From Candidatus Cloacimonadota bacterium (GTDB taxonomy: Bacteria > Cloacimonadota > Cloacimonadia > Cloacimonadales > Cloacimonadaceae), in the NCBI GenBank assembly GCA_023230025.1, contig JALNYD010000011.1, positions 1 to 26,278 of the forward strand: 26,278 nucleotides of DNA, read 5' to 3'. The position numbers were made by a program, and so were the translations under genes. Below the pieces are notes generated by a model that was not told where the DNA came from, ran no database searches, and saw only the letters and a list, made by a program, of their open reading frames with translations. Below, in pieces: positions 7,004 to 14,600 of this stretch. How positions within the stretch are numbered: position 1 is the stretch's first letter; each line of letters starts with the position of its first letter.

Positions 7004-9061
7004 ATGAAAGAATACTCTATGAAGAAGTTACGCAATTTTATGCTGATGGGTGCCAGCGGTGCTGGGAAGACCACTTTGGCAGAACAAATCTTTTTTCTAA
7101 CCAAAAGCACAAATAGACTTGGCAAGATCGATGAAGGTAATACCGTTATGGATTTTGATCCTGAAGAAACTGCCAAAAAGATGACTCTGGGGCTTTCCAT
7201 CGGTTATGTAAATTATGCAGATCACAAAATTAACATGCTGGATGCTCCCGGTTATCCAGATTTTGTGGGAGACGCCATTGTAGCTCTTCCCGCGGTAGAG
7301 AATGTGGTTGTGGTAGCTAATGCTGCCGGCGGTTTTGAAGTTGGCCTGGAATTAGCACTGGAACAACTTGAAGACAAAAAGAAGGGAAAGGTCATCCTCG
7401 TAAACCGCATGGATAACGAGCATGCTGATTATGATAAGACTCTGGAAGCTATTCACGAGAATACCGGTATCAACCCTGTGAAGATTCACATCCCCATCGG
7501 CAAGGAAGGTTCTTTTGAAGGCGTGGTGGATATCATCCGTCAGAAAGCGATCAAGTCCGGTGCTGAAAGTGAAGTGCCTGCCAATATGGCAGATGCCGTG
7601 GAAGAAGCCAGAATGCATCTGATGGAAGCAGTGGCTGAGACTTCGGAAGAATTGCTCAATGAGTTTTTGGAAAATATGGAGCTTCCCCAGGACAAACTGA
7701 TCACTGGACTCAAAGCTGCGATTGCAAGCGGTGATGTAGTTCCCGCATTTGTATGCTCTGCCGGTACTGGTGTGGGCGTGATGGCATTCCTGCAAGGAGT
7801 GATTGACTATCTGCCTTCTCCCGAAGATTGCAAGGAAATGGAATTGATGGACGGAGATAAGACCAAGAGCTTCATTGCTGCTGAGAATGGCGATCTATTG
7901 GGTTATATCTTCAAGCTTTATGCCGACCCCAGCATGGGTGATTTTGCCTATGTCCGGATGTTCTCTGGCACACTGAAGACAGGTACTGAGTTTTATACAC
8001 CTGAAAAAGAAGCCAAAGACAAAGCCGGCAACATGTATTATATGCTTGGAAAGAACCGTAACGATTGCTCTGAGATTCGTGCCGGAGAGATTGGTGCACT
8101 GGTGAAGCTCAAAAACGCTAAAGTGATGAACAGCATCGTAGCAGCCAATGCCCGTCATGCGATGATCCCGGTGCAGTTGCCTTCAGCAACTACCTGGCAG
8201 GCCATCAAAGCCGTTAACCAGTCCGATGAAGATAAGATCGGAAGCTCTCTGCAAAGAGTAATCGCCGAAGATCCTACCATTCGTTATGAATTGAACGCCG
8301 AGACCCATGAAAACGTGCTTTCCGGTATGGGCGATCAACAACTGCAATTGGTGTTGAAAAAGCTGAAAAACCGCTACAAAGTGGAATCCGAACTCAAAGC
8401 TCCCCGCATCCAATATAAAGAAACAATCACAGCCGGTGCAGAAAGCAACTACAAACATAAAAAGCAATCAGGTGGCCGTGGACAATATGGTGATGTCTAT
8501 TTCCGCATCAAACCAACCGAACGTGGGGAAGGATTCCAGTTTATCAATGCCATCGTAGGCGGTGTGATTCCCTCAAACTTTGTCCCTGCGATCGAGAAAG
8601 GTCTTGTGGAGACAATGGAAAAGGGCATTATTGCCGGATATCAGGTTGTTGATGTATCCGTGGAAGTCTATTATGGCAGTTATCACGATGTAGATAGCTC
8701 TGAAATGGCCTTCAAGATCGCATCCTCGATGGCTTTGAAAGAAGGATTCAAGAAATGCAAACCAATTCTGCTGGAGCCCATTCACAACCTGGTTATCATT
8801 GTTCCCAGCGAATATATGGGCGATGTGATGGGGGATATCTCCACCCGTCGCGGTCGTATCATGGGCATGGAACAACGCGGTAAGAAGCAATATCTGAACG
8901 CTCAGATGCCAGTGGCAGAGATGTTCAATTACTTCCCGGCTCTAAAGTCATTCACTCAGGGACGTGGCCGTTTTACCCAGGAATTCTCACATTATGAAAG
9001 AGTACCAGAAGATATCACCCAGAAAGTGATTGCTGCCTGGCAGGATAATGACGTTCAATAA
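7004..9061 (+). CDS. Elongation factor G-like GTPase
   Basis: This 685-residue protein has all the EF-G domains: a GTPase domain with P-loop GASGAGKT (16-23), G3 box DAPGY (80-84) and G4 box NRMD (134-137), then domain II and domains III-V, including GGRGQYGDVYF and GSYHDVDSSE of domain IV. Family knowledge: the DAPGY form belongs to EF-G-like paralogues (the mycobacterial FusA2 and Thermus EF-G-2 type). Canonical EF-G has DTPGH, with a His needed for fast GTP hydrolysis; here Tyr84 takes its place. The exact role of such paralogues is unclear, so a second, canonical fusA is expected elsewhere in the genome. ATG 7004 follows GAGGAAG closely; ATG 7019 is an alternative. It leads an operon with yebC (14-nt gap), ruvC, ruvA, rsmB and the PASTA gene. 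Confidence 0.9.
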   Translation: MKEYSMKKLRNFMLMGASGAGKTTLAEQIFFLTKSTNRLGKIDEGNTVMDFDPEETAKKMTLGLSIGYVNYADHKINMLDAPGYPDFVGDAIVALPAVENVVVVANAAGGFEVGLELALEQLEDKKKGKVILVNRMDNEHADYDKTLEAIHENTGINPVKIHIPIGKEGSFEGVVDIIRQKAIKSGAESEVPANMADAVEEARMHLMEAVAETSEELLNEFLENMELPQDKLITGLKAAIASGDVVPAFVCSAGTGVGVMAFLQGVIDYLPSPEDCKEMELMDGDKTKSFIAAENGDLLGYIFKLYADPSMGDFAYVRMFSGTLKTGTEFYTPEKEAKDKAGNMYYMLGKNRNDCSEIRAGEIGALVKLKNAKVMNSIVAANARHAMIPVQLPSATTWQAIKAVNQSDEDKIGSSLQRVIAEDPTIRYELNAETHENVLSGMGDQQLQLVLKKLKNRYKVESELKAPRIQYKETITAGAESNYKHKKQSGGRGQYGDVYFRIKPTERGEGFQFINAIVGGVIPSNFVPAIEKGLVETMEKGIIAGYQVVDVSVEVYYGSYHDVDSSEMAFKIASSMALKEGFKKCKPILLEPIHNLVIIVPSEYMGDVMGDISTRRGRIMGMEQRGKKQYLNAQMPVAEMFNYFPALKSFTQGRGRFTQEFSHYERVPEDITQKVIAAWQDNDVQ

Positions 9062-9075
9062 ATAAAGAGGTATGT

Positions 9076-9825
9076 ATGTCCGGACACAATAAGTGGAGCT
9101 CGATTAAACACAAGAAAGCCGCGACGGATGCAAAGCGCGGTAAGATCTACACTCGTATCGTTAAGGAAATCATTCTCGCTGCCAAAGGCGGTGGCGGGGA
9201 TCCAGAGACTAATCCCAGGCTGAGAACTGCCATTTTATCCGCCAAAGCCGCCAATATGCCACGTGAGAACATCGAACGTGCCATCAAACGCGGTACCGGT
9301 GAGATCGAAGGGGCAGCTTATGAAGAGATCACTTACGAAGGCTACGGACACAATGGAGTAGGCATCGTGGTGGATGTAATGACGGATAACAAGAACCGCA
9401 CGGTGGCAGATCTGCGTCACACCTTTTCCAAATATGGCGGAAATCTGGCTGAATCTGGAGCGGTATCCTGGAACTTTGATCTGAAGGGTTTCTTCAACGT
9501 TCCGGTGACTGGACTTGACGAAGAAGAATTCATGATGCAAGCTCTGGAAGCTGGAGCAGACGATGTCGAGATGGGAGACGAGTATTTTGACATCTATACC
9601 AATCCCGCTGAGTTTCACACAGTTCTTGGCAATATTGAAGCTATGGGATTTCCGGTGCTGAATGCTGAACTTACCAGAGTGCCCAAGAACACAGTCAATG
9701 CAGATGAAGTAGCCTCAAAACTCCTGCGTTTAATCGAGATGCTTGAGGATTTGGACGACGTACAAAAAGTGTATGCCAATTTTGAACTCTCTGATGAGGT
9801 GATGGCGGAATTAGCCCAGGAATAA
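9076..9825 (+). CDS. yebC: YebC/PmpR/TACO1-family protein
   Basis: This 249-residue protein starts with MSGHNKWSSIKHKKAATDAKRGK, the hallmark of the YebC family. It continues with GGGGDPETNPRLRTAI, NMPRENIERAIKRGTG and YEEITYEGYGHNGVGIVV, all family-typical. Length is normal. Members have been described as DNA-binding regulators and, more recently, as translation factors that help ribosomes at proline-rich stretches. Position directly after a translation GTPase and before ruvC and ruvA is consistent with the common yebC-ruvCA arrangement. A GAGG ribosome site lies just upstream of ATG 9076. Confidence 0.95.
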   Translation: MSGHNKWSSIKHKKAATDAKRGKIYTRIVKEIILAAKGGGGDPETNPRLRTAILSAKAANMPRENIERAIKRGTGEIEGAAYEEITYEGYGHNGVGIVVDVMTDNKNRTVADLRHTFSKYGGNLAESGAVSWNFDLKGFFNVPVTGLDEEEFMMQALEAGADDVEMGDEYFDIYTNPAEFHTVLGNIEAMGFPVLNAELTRVPKNTVNADEVASKLLRLIEMLEDLDDVQKVYANFELSDEVMAELAQE

Positions 9826-9830
9826 AGCCC

Positions 9831-10316
9831 ATGATGATTGTGGGTATTGATCCCGGAAGTCGTTATTGTGGCTATGGGCTCATCCAAACCGAAGGAAGGA
9901 AAGTAATTGCCGCGGGTTGCGACGTCATTGACGTAACCCGCGAGCCTGATTTAGGAGCCAGATTAGTAGCTCTGTATCAAAGACTGGATGTGATTCTCTG
10001 TGAATACAAACCTGATTATGCCGCTGTTGAAGCGATGTTTTTTCAAAAGCATATCAAGAGTATCTTCACTCTGGGACATGCCAGAGGAGTAGTTCTCCTT
10101 GCATTGGCTCAGCATAAGATCCCGATTGTGGAATATTCTCCCCGGGAAGTAAAAAAGGCGGTTGTGGGCGGTGGTAATGCAACAAAGGCTCAGGTTCGCT
10201 ATATGATTCATCAAATCTATGATCTCAAGCAGCAAAACGCTCATGATGATGCTTACGATGCCCTTGCTATAGCTACTGCACACTTTAACCGTATTAAATG
10301 GAATGTAAACTCATGA
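9831..10316 (+). CDS. ruvC: Holliday junction resolvase RuvC
   Basis: This 161-residue protein has the RuvC RNase H-like core. The four catalytic acids are visible: Asp7 in VGIDPGS, Glu67 in AVEAMFF, and Asp140 and Asp143 in AHDDAYDALAIA. RuvC cuts four-way junctions moved by the RuvAB motor. ATG 9831 lies 9 nt after AGGA (9818-9821); ATG 9834 is also possible. It starts 5 nt after yebC and its stop overlaps the ruvA start (ATGA), indicating coupled translation. Codons 27-38 contain an unusually strong DNA dyad (9911-9942), described under findings. Confidence 0.95.
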   Translation: MMIVGIDPGSRYCGYGLIQTEGRKVIAAGCDVIDVTREPDLGARLVALYQRLDVILCEYKPDYAAVEAMFFQKHIKSIFTLGHARGVVLLALAQHKIPIVEYSPREVKKAVVGGGNATKAQVRYMIHQIYDLKQQNAHDDAYDALAIATAHFNRIKWNVNS

Positions 10317-10909
10317 TTCAATACATTAACGGCGTACTCACGCATAAAAGCCCGGTAATGGCCATCCTGGAAACAATGGGGATCGGTTGGGAACTGAAGA
10401 TTCCAGTATCCACATATGAGGTTTTGCCACCTCTGAACTCAAAATGCAGCCTATATACCTTTCTGAGCATATCTCAGGATGATGTAAGGATCTATGGCTT
10501 TGCCTCGCTGGCAGAACGAGAACTATTTCAACTCCTTACCCGGATTAGCGGGATCGGCCCCAAGATTGCCATCTCCATTCTCTCCACCCTTACTGTGCCG
10601 GCCTTTATCAAGAGTGTACGCAGCGGGGAAGAGGCCATGCTCACAAGGGTGCCTGGCATCGGCAAGAAAAGTGCTCAGCGGCTCATTGTCGAACTCAAGG
10701 ATCGCATCCATACGCTTATGGACTATGTTGAGGATGCAGGGGATGCTGATAATTCTCTTCTGGAAGTGGAAAATGCGCTGTTCGCACTGGGATTCAATAC
10801 CGCTCTAATCCAGCGTGAATTGAAGCTTCTGAGTGAAGAGGATAAGGCGATGGCACCCGAACACTTGATCAAAGAAGTGATCAAACGTCTGTATCAGAGG
10901 GCAAAATGA
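10313..10909 (+). CDS. ruvA: Holliday junction branch-migration protein RuvA
   Basis: This is a 199-residue protein with an N-terminal OB-fold (MIQYINGVLTHKSP). Two helix-hairpin-helix motifs follow, ISGIGPKIAISIL and VPGIGKKSAQRLIVELKD, and a C-terminal domain that binds RuvB. ATG 10313 overlaps the ruvC stop by 4 bp and the product then begins as RuvA does; a further upstream in-frame start at 10298 would only add five residues. Its own stop overlaps the rsmB start by 4 bp. The ruvB motor gene is not next to it and must be elsewhere. Confidence 0.95.
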   Translation: MIQYINGVLTHKSPVMAILETMGIGWELKIPVSTYEVLPPLNSKCSLYTFLSISQDDVRIYGFASLAERELFQLLTRISGIGPKIAISILSTLTVPAFIKSVRSGEEAMLTRVPGIGKKSAQRLIVELKDRIHTLMDYVEDAGDADNSLLEVENALFALGFNTALIQRELKLLSEEDKAMAPEHLIKEVIKRLYQRAK

Positions 10910-12222
10910 ACTTCCGGGCTGAAGCATATAGCACTATCCTGAAAGTGCTTAGAAATGGAGAGTTTTCAGATTCCATGTTGCAACAACGAGCCAAAAAGCT
11001 GAAGTCCAGTGGTGAGGACGTTGCTTTGTTCTATACTACTGTCAAGGGCGTAATCAAGATGCGTCAGCACCTGGATTTCATCCTGGGTAACTTTACCGAT
11101 GTGCAGAAGTATGCTTCTACTGATCTCAAGATCAAGATCATGCTGTATCTGGGGATCTATCAGCTTAAATACCTGGATTCCATACCAGAACATGCAGCCG
11201 TGAATGAGACGGTGGAATTGGCAAAAAGCCAACTCTCTGCACCAGTGGCAGATTTTGTCAATGCTGTGTTGCGAAGTTATATCCGAAACCCAGAACTGCA
11301 ATATCCCAGTGATCCGGTATTACGGATAGCCAATGAGCATTCATATCCACCCGAATTGATTCAAAAATGGATTTCCCTGTGGGGCATGGAAGATACCGAA
11401 ATGCTGGCGATCTATTTTAACGAGAATCCGGAGCTGCATATTCGTGTGAACCAGACTGCTACCACTGCGCAGAAGCTTGAAGCCTATTTCGAACGTAGAA
11501 GTATCAAAATCGTGCCTTCTGAGGCCAGTCCAATGATGTTTCATACTACTCAGGCTAGTGAGGTTTTGAATGAAGTTGCCTTTTCAGAAGGGTATTTCAC
11601 TGTCCAGGATACATCAGCAGCTCTGGTCGTGGAACTGCTTGATCCCAAACCAGAGCAATCAGTTCTGGATTTGTTTGCCGCTCCAGGAGGCAAATGCACC
11701 TATATTGCCGAGAGACTGAATAACACAGGGGAAGTGATCGCTGTCGATAAGATCCCGAACAAAATGAAGCTCTTGAAACAGGCTGCAGACCGCTTGCAGC
11801 TAACCAATATCAAGCAGATAGTAACGGACGCCTTGAAATATGGTCCGGTGGCACCTGCTTTCGACAGGGTTTTGGTTGATGCTCCCTGTTCGGGATGGGG
11901 AGTCTTTTCCCGCAAGGCGGATTTGCGCTGGCAATCTCACAACGATATTGCTGAACTGGTTAAACTTCAGGAAAAGGCTTTGGAACATGCCGCTAACTTC
12001 GTTAAACCGGAAGGCTTTATGGTGTATTCAACCTGCACCATGAATCCTGAAGAAAATGAAGAACAGATCAAGCGCTTTTTGGCAAGGAATCCCAAGTTTA
12101 TCCTGGTGAAAGCTCAGAGCATTCTGCCTGAGAAGTTCACAGAAGCTGGCTTTTTGAAGACCATTCCCTTCAAGCACTTCATGGATGGCGCATTCGGGGC
12201 AAAACTGCAAAGAGTCAAATAA
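10906..12222 (+). CDS. rsmB: 16S rRNA (cytosine-5) methyltransferase RsmB
   Basis: This 438-residue protein has an N-terminal NusB-like RNA-binding domain (about residues 1-140, with PEHAAVNETVELAK and FVNAVLR). A linker and a Rossmann methyltransferase domain follow. SAM motif I is DLFAAPGGK (255-263), Cys328 is in the DAPCSG motif, and the catalytic nucleophile Cys377 is in STCTMNPEENE. Family members methylate C967 (E. coli numbering) of 16S rRNA. The start overlaps the ruvA stop by 4 bp. The general RsmB/RsmF group is certain; the specific RsmB call rests on the NusB domain. Confidence 0.93.
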   Translation: MNFRAEAYSTILKVLRNGEFSDSMLQQRAKKLKSSGEDVALFYTTVKGVIKMRQHLDFILGNFTDVQKYASTDLKIKIMLYLGIYQLKYLDSIPEHAAVNETVELAKSQLSAPVADFVNAVLRSYIRNPELQYPSDPVLRIANEHSYPPELIQKWISLWGMEDTEMLAIYFNENPELHIRVNQTATTAQKLEAYFERRSIKIVPSEASPMMFHTTQASEVLNEVAFSEGYFTVQDTSAALVVELLDPKPEQSVLDLFAAPGGKCTYIAERLNNTGEVIAVDKIPNKMKLLKQAADRLQLTNIKQIVTDALKYGPVAPAFDRVLVDAPCSGWGVFSRKADLRWQSHNDIAELVKLQEKALEHAANFVKPEGFMVYSTCTMNPEENEEQIKRFLARNPKFILVKAQSILPEKFTEAGFLKTIPFKHFMDGAFGAKLQRVK

Positions 12223-12235
12223 GGAGAGCTGCGAT

Positions 12236-12817
12236 ATGGCAAAGGTAAATTGGAAGAAAACATGGTATATGCTGGGTATTGGTTTTGGCATCATGTTTAT
12301 CACTGCCTTCATCTTTTCCCAGTTTGTATTCCCCATAATCCTGGGCAGACCATCAGTAGTGGAAACTCCCGATGTCGTAGGTCTGGGATTGGTGCAGGCA
12401 AAACGCTTGATGCAGGATGAGAAGTTGCATGTAGTCGTGCGGGATTCATTGTTCAGTGAGAGTGCCAAACTGGATCAGGTTTTGGAGCAGCATCCCAGTG
12501 CTGGAACCCGGATCAAAGAAGATGGAACTGTACAACTGGTGATCAGCAAGGGCAGCAAGTTAGTCAAGGTACCCGATCTGATTGGCTCAACCTTCCAGGA
12601 AGCATTGATTACTCTGCGCAATTTTGAGCTGAGAGGAAGCATTGTAGATTCCCTGTATAGCGATACTCATCCCCGGAATACCGTCATACGCTCCATGCCC
12701 ATGGGAGGCAGCAAAATCGAGAAGAAGAGCAGCGTCAGGCTGGTTCTTTCCAGGGGAGCGGAAGCTTTTACTGATAGTACAGACCTGGATATCTACGAGT
12801 CAGATTCCCTGTATTGA
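12236..12817 (+). CDS. Membrane-anchored protein with two PASTA domains
   Basis: This is a 193-residue protein with a short cytoplasmic N-terminus and one membrane helix at about residues 10-32. Two PASTA repeats follow (about 42-108 and 109-174; each begins with a xVPDxxG-like motif, TPDVVGL and VPDLIGS, and ends in LVISKG or LVLSRG). An acidic 19-residue tail ends it. PASTA domains bind peptidoglycan or muropeptides and usually sit on Ser/Thr kinases or penicillin-binding proteins. Here there is no kinase or transpeptidase domain, so it may sense or bind cell wall for a partner encoded elsewhere. ATG 12236 has AAGGAG 9 nt upstream; a longer in-frame reading from 12185 lies inside rsmB and is rejected. 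It closes the operon, 13 nt after rsmB. Confidence 0.85.
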   Translation: MAKVNWKKTWYMLGIGFGIMFITAFIFSQFVFPIILGRPSVVETPDVVGLGLVQAKRLMQDEKLHVVVRDSLFSESAKLDQVLEQHPSAGTRIKEDGTVQLVISKGSKLVKVPDLIGSTFQEALITLRNFELRGSIVDSLYSDTHPRNTVIRSMPMGGSKIEKKSSVRLVLSRGAEAFTDSTDLDIYESDSLY

Positions 12818-12966
12818 TAGCTGCCATCAGCCAGGCACCTACAGAATACAATTGGATTTCATCTCACACTTTACAATCCTGTTTTGGAAGCAAGTTGTGC
12901 AATTTTGTGGCATCATGCCTCCAAGACCTTTATATTTTTACTAAATGATACTAGAAGGAGGTATCC

Positions 12967-13362
12967 ATGAAAGTCGTACATTTTGACAACGTGGAACTCG
13001 AAGACGTTGATGTTGAAGGCGCAAAAGGCGCAAAGATACGCTGGCTAATCAGTCAGAAAGATGGCGCTCCAACCTTTGCCATGCGGATGTTTGAAGTTGA
13101 ACCTGGCGGAAACACGCCATATCACCAACACGATTGGGAGCATGAGCTCTATTGTCTCTCTGGTAAGGGCACACTGGTAACCGAACGTGGAGATATTCCC
13201 TTTGCAGCCAATGATATTATGTATGTGGATCCTGGAATGATGCATGCTTTCAAGAATGTGGGTGAAGACACTCTCAAGTTCCTGTGCCTGATTCCCCATG
13301 AGAAACCGGTAGTGAAAAAGACCCTGAACCCCTTTGCTGATGAAGAAGCTAACAACTGCTGA
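12967..13362 (+). CDS. Single-domain cupin protein
   Basis: This 131-residue protein forms one cupin barrel. Motif 1 carries His53-x-His55 and Glu60 (HQHDWEHE) and motif 2 carries His93 (DPGMMHAF), which together give the usual metal site. Small cupins of this type bind a divalent metal and may be sugar or amino-acid-related isomerases, dioxygenases or sensors; the substrate is not evident. The ribosome site AGAAGGAGGT (12952-12961) is an exceptionally good match to the 16S tail, so high expression is likely. The 149-nt gap before it has no gene and includes an AT-rich stretch (TATATT near 12931) that may hold the promoter. The M42 peptidase gene begins 9 nt after the stop. Confidence 0.87.
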   Translation: MKVVHFDNVELEDVDVEGAKGAKIRWLISQKDGAPTFAMRMFEVEPGGNTPYHQHDWEHELYCLSGKGTLVTERGDIPFAANDIMYVDPGMMHAFKNVGEDTLKFLCLIPHEKPVVKKTLNPFADEEANNC

Positions 13363-13371
13363 GGATGATAG

Positions 13372-14430
13372 ATGAAAGTCAAGAACAAGGAATACCTGTA
13401 TAATCTTCTCAAGGTTGCAAGTCCCTCCGGTTTCGAAGCTCCAGCTCAGGATATTACCCGGAAGTTCATCAAAGGCAGTGCAGATGATGTCTCTTCGGAT
13501 ATAAACGGTAATCTGATTGCCTTCAAACGGGGTAGTGGAGAACGCAAAGTGATGATCGTTGGTCATGCCGATGAGATTGGCTTTATGATAAACTATATTG
13601 ATGAAAACGGATATCTGTATCTGAAACCTCTGGGCGGTTTTGATGTGAACCTCTTACCAGGCTTGCGGCTTGATATCCATCATGAAGGGAAAGTATATTG
13701 CGGAATAATTGGCAAGAAGGCCGTGCATATGCTGCGAGGTGATGGAGATGCTCCCAAACTGAAGATGGAAGACCTGTGGGTGGATATTGGTGCCAAGGAT
13801 AAAGCTGATGCAGAATCCAAGGTCGCAATTGGTGACATCGTTACCTACCACAGCAGCATTGAAGAGCTAAGTGAAGACCGCATCGTCAGCAAAGCCACCG
13901 ATAACAAGGTAGGCGTGTACATCGCTGCCGCAGTGATGCAGGAACTGGCAAAGACCAACCTGAAGGCAAGTTACTATGCAGTGGCTTCTGTCGGTGAAGA
14001 GACCACCATGAAAGGCGCCATCACCAGCTCATACAATATAAAGCCGGATATAGCCATCGCAGTAGATGTTACTTACACTTCTGACATTCCTGGTGTGGAT
14101 AAACGTGCCTTTGGTGAGGTCAGTCTGGGTAATGGGCCTGTATTGGCTCTGGGCGCAGCTTTGCACCCCAAAGTGAATGGTATTCTGCGTGATCTGGCCA
14201 AAAAGCACAAGATTCCCTTACAAATTGAGATTAGTCCTGGTAGAACCGGCACGGATGCTGATGGCATACATGCTCAACGCGGTGGAGTAGCAACTACAGT
14301 GCTCAGCATTCCCAACCGCTATATGCATTCTCCCAATGAAGTTATCAGCCTTAGTGATCTTGATAATGCAGTGAAGTTATTGGTCGAGTTTGTAAAGTCA
14401 ATTGATGATAAGACTGACTTAAGCCGCTGA
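13372..14430 (+). CDS. M42-family (glutamyl aminopeptidase/endoglucanase-annotated) metallopeptidase
   Basis: This 352-residue cytoplasmic dinuclear-metal aminopeptidase has the M42 ligands in order: His65 in GHADEIGFM, the bridging Asp177 in KATDNKVG, the catalytic Glu209 with ligand Glu210 in VGEETTMKGA, Asp232 in AVDVTYTSD and His319 in RYMHSPNEV. The family commonly has ALDDRxG at the bridging position; here it is KATDNKVG with the metal Asp kept. Members form large tetrahedral TET complexes that trim peptides, which fits an amino-acid or peptide-fermenting lifestyle. The start ATG 13372 follows GAGGATGATAG. It is co-transcribed with the cupin gene and followed by a strong terminator. Confidence 0.92.
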   Translation: MKVKNKEYLYNLLKVASPSGFEAPAQDITRKFIKGSADDVSSDINGNLIAFKRGSGERKVMIVGHADEIGFMINYIDENGYLYLKPLGGFDVNLLPGLRLDIHHEGKVYCGIIGKKAVHMLRGDGDAPKLKMEDLWVDIGAKDKADAESKVAIGDIVTYHSSIEELSEDRIVSKATDNKVGVYIAAAVMQELAKTNLKASYYAVASVGEETTMKGAITSSYNIKPDIAIAVDVTYTSDIPGVDKRAFGEVSLGNGPVLALGAALHPKVNGILRDLAKKHKIPLQIEISPGRTGTDADGIHAQRGGVATTVLSIPNRYMHSPNEVISLSDLDNAVKLLVEFVKSIDDKTDLSR

Positions 14431-14448
14431 TCAATACTATAGATACAT

Positions 14449-14476
14449 AAAACCCGGAGTTCTGGCTCCGGGTTTT
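14449..14476. terminator. Strong Rho-independent terminator after the M42 peptidase gene
   Basis: AAAACCCGGAG (14449-14459) and CTCCGGGTTTT (14466-14476) form an 11-bp stem around TTCTGG. The A run on one side and T run on the other make it capable of working in both directions. Confidence 0.88.
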
Positions 14477-14600
14477 GCTATTTCGTAATCAAGCTCCGTT
14501 TCCAGGATAGAGCTTGTAACTGTGGCGCAAATACCACTTGTCAAAAAGCAAAAAGGGTTTAGTTTTTATAGATAAACAAAATAATAACAGGAGTAGACAC

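Noticed and set aside
10313..10909. Suspicion that ruvB had been lost by deletion next to ruvA
   Set aside because: The ruvA-rsmB overlap is an intact 4-bp ATGA junction with no remnant of ruvB, and many bacteria keep ruvB apart from ruvCA.
13045..13566. A 173-residue minus-strand reading frame opposite the cupin and M42 genes
   Set aside because: Both genes it opposes are well supported by motifs and ribosome sites; the antisense product has no recognisable domain or credible start.
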